NCBI GenBank assembly: GCA_036003705.1
Contig: DASYSE010000123.1
Coordinates: 1 to 36,880 of the forward strand
Source of the DNA: CALGFH01 sp036003705
GTDB taxonomy: Bacteria; Actinomycetota; CALGFH01
Direction: 5' to 3'
Length of the DNA stretch: 36,880 bases
The notes under the pieces: generated by a model
Database searches by the model: none
Told to the model about the DNA's origin: nothing
The model's input: only the letters and a program-made list of their open reading frames with translations
Made by a program: the position numbers and the translations under genes
Shown here: piece by piece, positions 32,162-36,880 of the stretch
Layout: every line of letters starts with the position of its first letter
Numbering within the stretch: position 1 is the first letter of the stretch

Positions 32162-33342
32162 AGCGAGGTGGTCTCGGCGGCGATGGATGTCCAGCTGAAC
32201 TGCTCGACCGCCCGGTGGCGGCCGGCCTTGCCCATGCGGTCGGCGAGGGCCGGGGTGGCGAGCAGGCTGTTGAGGCGCTCGGCGATGTCGGCGGCGAAGC
32301 GGTCCGGGTCGCGCGCCCCGCCGGCCCCGTCGCTCTCGAACGGCACCAGCAGGCCGGTCTCGCCGTTGAGGACCACCTCGGGGATGCCGCCGGTGGCGGT
32401 CGCGACCACGGCGGTCTCGCAGGCCATGGCCTCCAGGTTGACGATGCCGAGCGGCTCGTAGACCGACGGGCAGACGAACACGGTGGCGTGGGTGAGGAGC
32501 TGGATGACCTCCCGGCGCTCCAGCATCTTCTCGATCCAGATGATGCCGCCCCGCTCCTGGCGGACCTTCTCCACCTTCTGGGTCACCTCGCGGCCGAGCT
32601 CCGGGGTGTCCGGCGCCCCGGCGCAGAGGACCAGCTGGGCCGCCGGGTCGAGTGCGAGGGCGGCGTCGAGCAGGTGGGGCACGCCCTTCTGGCGCGTGAT
32701 GCGGCCGACGAATATCACCGACGGCCGGTCCGGGTCCACCCCGTAGTCGTCGAGCACGTCGGTGCCGGGGTCGGGCCGGTACTGGTCGGTGTCGATGCCG
32801 TTGTGGATCACCTGCACCCGGTTGGCGTCGACCGCCGGGTAGACCGAGAGGAGGTCGGCGGCCATGCCGCCCGAGACGGCGATCACCCGGTCGGCCGCCT
32901 CGATCGCGGTCTGCTCGCAGAACCGGGAGACGTGGTAGCCGCCGCCCAGCTGCTCGACCTTCCAGGGCCGCAACGGCTCCAGGCTGTGGACGCTGACCAC
33001 GTGCGGGATGCCGTACAGGAGCTTGGCCAGGTGACCCGCCAGGTTGGCGTACCAGGTGTGGCTGTGGACCAGGTCGGCGCCCTCGACCCCGGCGGCGATC
33101 GACAGATCGGTCGCGACCGTCCGAAGGGCCGCGAGGTGCCGGCCGCCGCCCTCCAGGGCGTCCCAGGTCGGGTGGGCGATCACCTCCGGCGACCCCGGCG
33201 GCCCCGCCGGCCGTGGTTCGCCGAAGCAGTGGACCCGCAGGTCCAGAAGCTTGGCCAGCTCCCTTGCCAGATACTCGACATGGACTCCGGCACCGCCGTA
33301 CACATCTGGGGGATACTCGCGACTGAGCAGGGCCACGCGCAC
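32143..33342 (-). CDS. glgA: GT4 glycosyltransferase, corynebacterial GlgA type
   Basis: A 399-residue GT-B glycosyltransferase. It starts VRVALLSREYPPDVYGGAGV, with the glycine-rich acceptor loop of GlgA-like enzymes, then VHSHTWYANLAGHL, VIHNGIDTDQYRP, FVGRITRQKGVPHLL and the donor-site motif VYEPLGIVNLEAMACETAVV (E-x7-E). Enzymes of this subgroup are annotated as glycogen synthases and in mycobacteria contribute to maltose-1-phosphate/alpha-glucan synthesis with ADP- or other nucleotide glucose. The start is a GTG ending at 33342 with AAGGAG six bases upstream; an ATG at 33363 lacks a site. Confidence 0.9.
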   Translation of the reverse strand: MRVALLSREYPPDVYGGAGVHVEYLARELAKLLDLRVHCFGEPRPAGPPGSPEVIAHPTWDALEGGGRHLAALRTVATDLSIAAGVEGADLVHSHTWYANLAGHLAKLLYGIPHVVSVHSLEPLRPWKVEQLGGGYHVSRFCEQTAIEAADRVIAVSGGMAADLLSVYPAVDANRVQVIHNGIDTDQYRPDPGTDVLDDYGVDPDRPSVIFVGRITRQKGVPHLLDAALALDPAAQLVLCAGAPDTPELGREVTQKVEKVRQERGGIIWIEKMLERREVIQLLTHATVFVCPSVYEPLGIVNLEAMACETAVVATATGGIPEVVLNGETGLLVPFESDGAGGARDPDRFAADIAERLNSLLATPALADRMGKAGRHRAVEQFSWTSIAAETTSLYASLT

Positions 33343-33464
33343 AGGACACTCCTTCCGGTCCATCGGAAGCCCGATGTTAGCGCGTTGACACTTCGTTAGG
33401 GCGTGGCCCACACTTGACTCGCTTGTGTAAATTGTCCCGATCCTCGGCCGAAGGTGGGCAGACG

Positions 33465-34883
33465 ATGGGAACAGCCGGTCGGTCCACGCCGCTCCGCAGA
33501 ACCGGCTCGCTGCTCGGGCTGGTGGGGCTCGAGCTGGCGGCCCTGCTCGCGCTGCACTGGCTCGGGCGCTTCGCTGGCCTGCGCGTCCGCTGGGCGGAGC
33601 CGGTCCCATGGCTGCTGGCGAGCCCGGTCCAGGAGGTCCTTGGGGCTGTCCTTCGCATGGTCGGGCTGGTCATGGCGTACTGGCTGCTGGCCACGACCCT
33701 GCTGTACCTGCTGGCCAGCCTGACCCGGCTGCCGGCGGCGGTCAGGGCGGTGAGCTGGGCGACGATCCCGGTGGTGCGGCGGGTCGCCGATCATGCGGTC
33801 GCGGTCACGCTGGCCACCTCGATGGTCGGCGGCGGCACCCTTGGCGTGTCGGGACCGGCGATGGCCGCGCCCGACCGGGGTGGGATGGGCCCGCCGGCCA
33901 GGAAGCCGGTGGCGGCCGCCCAGGCGACCAGCTCCACAGCCGCCCCGGACGCGCCGTCGACCTCGGCCTCCGAGCCGTCGCAGCCGGGCTACGTCCCCGA
34001 CCCGGCCGGCCAGGCCCCGGCCGAGGAGGCCACCGAGCCGTCGCAGCCGGGCTACGTCCCCGACCCGGCCGGCCAGACCCCGAGGCGCCTGCCAGCCCCC
34101 GACTCGACCACCGAGACCCCGACCACCGAGACCCCCACCACCGACTCCGCGGCGACACCCCGCTCGGGCTCCGGATCGAGCGTGACCTCGACCACCGCAC
34201 CCACCACCACGGCACCCACCACAACGGCCCCCTCGGACGCGGCGCCGCAGGCGGCCCCAGGCCAGGCGCGGGAGGGCGACGCGGCCGCACCGACCTCGAC
34301 GACCGGCCTGCGCCCACCCGCCTACCAGCCCACCCCCGCGACCTCCACCACCAACCCGCCGCGCGAGCCCGAACCGGGCGAGCCCAACTCCGGTGGGGGC
34401 GCGACCACACCGGAGGCCGGCCAGGAGACGTCGCACGCGGTGGTCGCCGGCGACAGCCTCTGGACGATCGCCCGGGACCGCCTGGCCGAGGCCCCCGGCG
34501 GAGGCTCCGGCGAGCCGACCAACCGCGAGGTGGCCGACTACTGGGCCCGCGTCAAGGAGGCCAACCAGGACCGGCTGCGGTCGGGCGACCCCGACCTGAT
34601 CGACCCCGGCGACACGATCGTCCTCCCACCGGTGGCCTCTCCTGCCGGGCCCGCCCCGGGGAGCGGACGGAAGACGCACACGGTGGTCGCCGGCGACAGC
34701 CTGTGGACGATCGCCCGGGACCGCCTGGCCGAGGCGTCCGGCGGAGGCTCCGGCGAGCCGACCAACCGCGAGGTGGCCGACTACTGGGCCCGCGTCAAGG
34801 AGGCCAACCGGGACCGGCTGCGGTCGGGCGACCCCGACCTGATCGACCCCGGCGAGAAGATCATCCTCCCGCCGCTCGACTGA
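33465..34883 (+). CDS. membrane protein with duplicated LysM domains
   Basis: A 472-residue protein. Three hydrophobic segments (about 13-35, 60-88 and 109-133) are followed by a ~190-residue Pro/Thr/Ala-rich linker. Two LysM-like domains close it, each running from HAVVAGDSLWTIARDRLAEA or HTVVAGDSLWTIARDRLAEA to LIDPG and LPP, with a longer loop than classical LysM. LysM binds N-acetylglucosamine in peptidoglycan, so the protein probably ties membrane to wall. The ATG has AGGTGGG upstream. It diverges from glgA across 122 bases. The linker and the LysM pair both contain exact or near-exact DNA repeats. Confidence 0.88.
   Translation: MGTAGRSTPLRRTGSLLGLVGLELAALLALHWLGRFAGLRVRWAEPVPWLLASPVQEVLGAVLRMVGLVMAYWLLATTLLYLLASLTRLPAAVRAVSWATIPVVRRVADHAVAVTLATSMVGGGTLGVSGPAMAAPDRGGMGPPARKPVAAAQATSSTAAPDAPSTSASEPSQPGYVPDPAGQAPAEEATEPSQPGYVPDPAGQTPRRLPAPDSTTETPTTETPTTDSAATPRSGSGSSVTSTTAPTTTAPTTTAPSDAAPQAAPGQAREGDAAAPTSTTGLRPPAYQPTPATSTTNPPREPEPGEPNSGGGATTPEAGQETSHAVVAGDSLWTIARDRLAEAPGGGSGEPTNREVADYWARVKEANQDRLRSGDPDLIDPGDTIVLPPVASPAGPAPGSGRKTHTVVAGDSLWTIARDRLAEASGGGSGEPTNREVADYWARVKEANRDRLRSGDPDLIDPGEKIILPPLD
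33972..34076 (+). repeat. 42-bp exact direct repeat in the linker of the LysM protein
   Basis: Identical 42-base segments at 33972-34013 and 34035-34076 encode EPSQPGYVPDPAGQ. Their offset of 63 bases keeps the frame. Confidence 0.9.
34434..34874 (+). repeat. 243-bp-period duplication encoding the two LysM domains
   Basis: Segments 34434-34631 and 34677-34874 differ at only about nine of 198 positions, and silent sites are also conserved. The offset of 243 bases (81 codons) keeps the frame. This points to a recent duplication or gene conversion. Confidence 0.9.
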
Positions 34884-35090
34884 CCAGGTAGGACAGTGCT
34901 TCGTCGAACGACGCGGGGTTCGGAGTGCGCCCACGTGGGTGCTCGCGGACAGGGCCAAGGGCCATGTCACGCTGCTCACCTCTGCCGCTTGCGACGGAGA
35001 GCACGGTGGGCAGGGCCTTGTGGAGCAGCCGCACGCCGCGCCGCCTCCGGGCTGTCAGGGCGGCCGGACCGGCGCCGACCGGTACTCCGG

Positions 35091-35663
35091 TCATCGCGGC
35101 CGCTCCGGGTCGAGCCGTAGCCGGCCGCCACTGTACCTGCGCACCTGGTCGGCGAGCTGGTCGCGGCTGACGAAGCCGATCGCGCGGGAGATCTCCTCCG
35201 CCGCCTCCTCCGCTCCGGCACCGGTCAGCCGGAACTCGTACGCCATACAGGCACCGGGCAACAGGTAGAACCGCCGGTCGCGGTAGGACGACCCGGTCCG
35301 GATGCGCTCGTCGAACCGCCGCGTCCCCGGCTGGTCGGTCGCGGTCTCGCTGGCCCCGCCGCGGTCGCAGGTACGGGTCAGCTCGATCGTGAGCGCGACC
35401 TGGTCGATCAGGCGGGAGAACTCGATCCTGGTGCGTCCGTCCCAGGAGTCGAGGTCGTCCAGGAACCAGTCGTCGAGCTCGGCGCGCATGCACGGCACCG
35501 CGGACGCGGTGGGGACCGACTGCGCCATGAGGACCATCCTCTCGTCGAGCTGGTGGTCGGATGGCGTGCACGGCAGGATGCGCAGGGGATTGCCGATGCT
35601 GCTGCTGCAGCCGGCTGCCAGCACCGCTGCGGCGACGGCCACGAGGACAGCGATCCGGCTCAT
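35091..35663 (-). CDS. hypothetical lipoprotein
   Basis: A 190-residue lipoprotein. MSRIAVLVAVAAAVLAAGC carries a clear lipobox with C19. The mature part has three further cysteines (in LPCTPS, VPCMRAELDDWF and RTCDRGG) and a fourth in LLPGACMAYEFRL, so disulfides are likely. No family is recognised. The ATG overlaps the stop of the upstream PAP2/kinase-like gene as ATGA, so the two products are made together and may act together at the membrane. The 207 bases between this gene and the LysM gene contain no gene or obvious terminator. Confidence 0.8.
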   Translation of the reverse strand: MSRIAVLVAVAAAVLAAGCSSSIGNPLRILPCTPSDHQLDERMVLMAQSVPTASAVPCMRAELDDWFLDDLDSWDGRTRIEFSRLIDQVALTIELTRTCDRGGASETATDQPGTRRFDERIRTGSSYRDRRFYLLPGACMAYEFRLTGAGAEEAAEEISRAIGFVSRDQLADQVRRYSGGRLRLDPERPR

Positions 35664-36880
35664 ATCGGGGCCAGCATGTTGACGACGATCGCCGTCAGCG
35701 GCACGGCGGCGACCACGAGCCCGACGATCAGCGCCACCCGGCGCACGCTCCACCGCTGGATCCGGATCGGGTGCGGCCGCTCGGGCAGCAGCGCGACGAA
35801 CTCGGCGTGCAGGTCACGACCCTGCTGGCGCATCATCCGGCGCAGCTGGGAGGGCATCGTGAGGCCGCGGGTGGCCGCGAACGCCTCGGTGATCTCCGCC
35901 ACCGAGAACTGGTCGCGGGCCCGCGCGTACACCCGTTCCGGGCTGGTCCGCAGCGCGAGCACGAGCATCATGTTCCCCAGGTCCACCGCCTGCCGCCACG
36001 GGCTGGGCCGCAGCTCGCCGAAGGCGGAGTCGATCAGGTACAGGCGACCGTTGCGTACCATCAGGTTGGCCGGCTTGATGTCCCGATGGGCCAGGCCGGC
36101 CTCCCAGAGTTGGCGGACGATCCCCAGCCCCTGGTCGATCAGGTCGTCGTCGACGTCGACCTCGCCGATCTCGTTCGCGCCGTCGAGGAACTCGGTTACG
36201 AGCAGGTATTCGCGTTCCGGGGTGATCTCGACGACCCCATACGGCGGCGGCACCGGCAGGCCGGCGTCTCGCATCAGCCGCAGCAGGTAGTCCTCGTACT
36301 GCACCAGTCGGCGCACGGTGTTGAACGCCTTCTCGTCCTCCAGCTGGCCATAGAGCAGCGTGCGGCCGAGCTTGTACCAGCGGTCCGAGCGCAGATGGGT
36401 GGCCGAGTACAGCTTGGCGAACAGGTAGGTCTCCGGGTCGCCCTTCACCGTGATCCGGAGCGGGGTGGAGCCGCCCGAGCCCGCGAGGTTGAACGGCTTG
36501 ATCGCCACCGGGATCACGCCGAGCTGTTCCTCCAGCGCGTGCGCGATCGCGTCGTGCCGGGCGCCGGTGACGTCGAGATGCGCGGTGCGGCCGCGGCGGT
36601 AGCTGACCGGAAAAGCCTCGTTCGGGACGAACAGCCGGAACGCAGCGAGCGGGATGGCCACCCCGATCACGACCGCGAACAGCACGTCGAAGGGTCCCTC
36701 CTGAGCCAGGTAGAACCGGGAGAGCGCGGTGACGCCGAGCAGCCCGGCGACGACCAGCTTGCCCCGCTCCCGCAGCCGTCCGGCCGGGACCAGCGCGTAC
36801 AGGCCGATGACGAGGATGGCGGTGAGGATCCCCATCGGCAGCGACGGCAGAGCGAACTCGTTCCAGTCGCCGAGTGCCTC
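35660..36880 (-). CDS. PAP2-like / kinase-like membrane fusion protein, N-terminus beyond window
   Basis: The frame is open to the window edge, so the true start lies outside; an internal ATG at 36835 is unlikely to be it. The visible N-terminal part has two helices around ALSRFYLAQEGPFDVL, which resembles the last PAP2 phosphatase motif (SR-x5-H-x3-D) but with Gln-Glu where the His is expected. After a linker comes a protein-kinase-like domain: AKLYS near the nucleotide Lys, GLAHRDIKPANLMV as catalytic loop and LIDSAFGEL in place of DFG. One helix ends the protein (ALIVGLVVAAVPLTAIVV). Related actinobacterial proteins join such a kinase domain to a multi-helix LPG-synthase-like region; here only one helix remains. 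Substrate unknown, perhaps a lipid or cell-wall precursor. Confidence 0.75.
   Translation of the reverse strand, partial: EALGDWNEFALPSLPMGILTAILVIGLYALVPAGRLRERGKLVVAGLLGVTALSRFYLAQEGPFDVLFAVVIGVAIPLAAFRLFVPNEAFPVSYRRGRTAHLDVTGARHDAIAHALEEQLGVIPVAIKPFNLAGSGGSTPLRITVKGDPETYLFAKLYSATHLRSDRWYKLGRTLLYGQLEDEKAFNTVRRLVQYEDYLLRLMRDAGLPVPPPYGVVEITPEREYLLVTEFLDGANEIGEVDVDDDLIDQGLGIVRQLWEAGLAHRDIKPANLMVRNGRLYLIDSAFGELRPSPWRQAVDLGNMMLVLALRTSPERVYARARDQFSVAEITEAFAATRGLTMPSQLRRMMRQQGRDLHAEFVALLPERPHPIRIQRWSVRRVALIVGLVVAAVPLTAIVVNMLAPI

Noticed and set aside
34861..35571. Minus-strand frame of 236 codons overlapping the lipoprotein
   Set aside because: The overlapping frame with a clear lipobox and ATGA coupling is better supported; this one has an Arg-rich, domain-free product.

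Overview
The window is about 73% GC by eye, gene-dense, and has strongly G/C-biased third codon positions. Gene content points to an uncultured or little-studied member of the Actinomycetota. The main indicators are a complete conservon (cvnABCD), an ANTAR-domain regulator, a GlgA of the corynebacterial GT4 type, and purSQL / purFM / amino-acid dehydrogenase linkage that resembles the bldC-vdh-pur neighbourhood of Streptomyces. An FlbD-like protein next to a FliA/WhiG-type sigma factor suggests a flagellated lineage or one descended from it. I cannot name a genus. No rRNA, tRNA, CRISPR array, IS transposase or phage gene was recognised.

Layout. 1-4.8 kb: a conserved hypothetical gene diverges from a Leu/Val/Phe-type dehydrogenase, followed by purM and purF on the minus strand; both junctions around purM carry short tandem duplications. 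5.2-9.7 kb: conservon cvnA-cvnB-cvnC-cvnD with overlapping genes. 10-11.7 kb: a two-gene ABC-2 exporter. 11.8-13.3 kb: a secreted LVIVD-repeat protein whose promoter region carries phased direct repeats. 13.6-18.4 kb: purL, purQ, a serine hydrolase, a membrane-anchored HExxH protein and purS, all on the minus strand, so two unrelated genes lie inside the FGAM synthetase operon. 18.6-20.2 kb: sigma factor, small helical protein and FlbD-like protein. 20.2-25.9 kb: a divergent six-gene unit made of a Cys-repeat lipoprotein, a peptidoglycan-binding adaptor, a MacB-type ATPase and an FtsX-type permease, facing a response regulator and histidine kinase. 25.9-31.2 kb: metabolic genes (PPi-type phosphofructokinase, VOC protein, NDH-2, acyl-CoA synthetase) and a SPOR protein. 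31.3-34.9 kb: GAF-ANTAR regulator, GlgA-type glycosyltransferase and a membrane protein with duplicated LysM domains. 35.1 kb to the end: a lipoprotein and an incomplete membrane protein joining a PAP2-like segment to a kinase-like domain.

How the parts fit. PurS, PurQ and PurL together make FGAM from FGAR; PurF and PurM catalyse the first and fifth steps of IMP synthesis. The conservon is a membrane sensor kinase-like protein working with a Roadblock protein, a DUF742 protein and a small GTPase. The 20-26 kb unit looks like an envelope stress or efflux module with its own two-component system. Several regions are shaped by small tandem duplications (55, 59, 63, 76 and 243 bp periods) and by a small dispersed repeat found near gene 3' ends. 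All functions are read from motifs; no database search was run.
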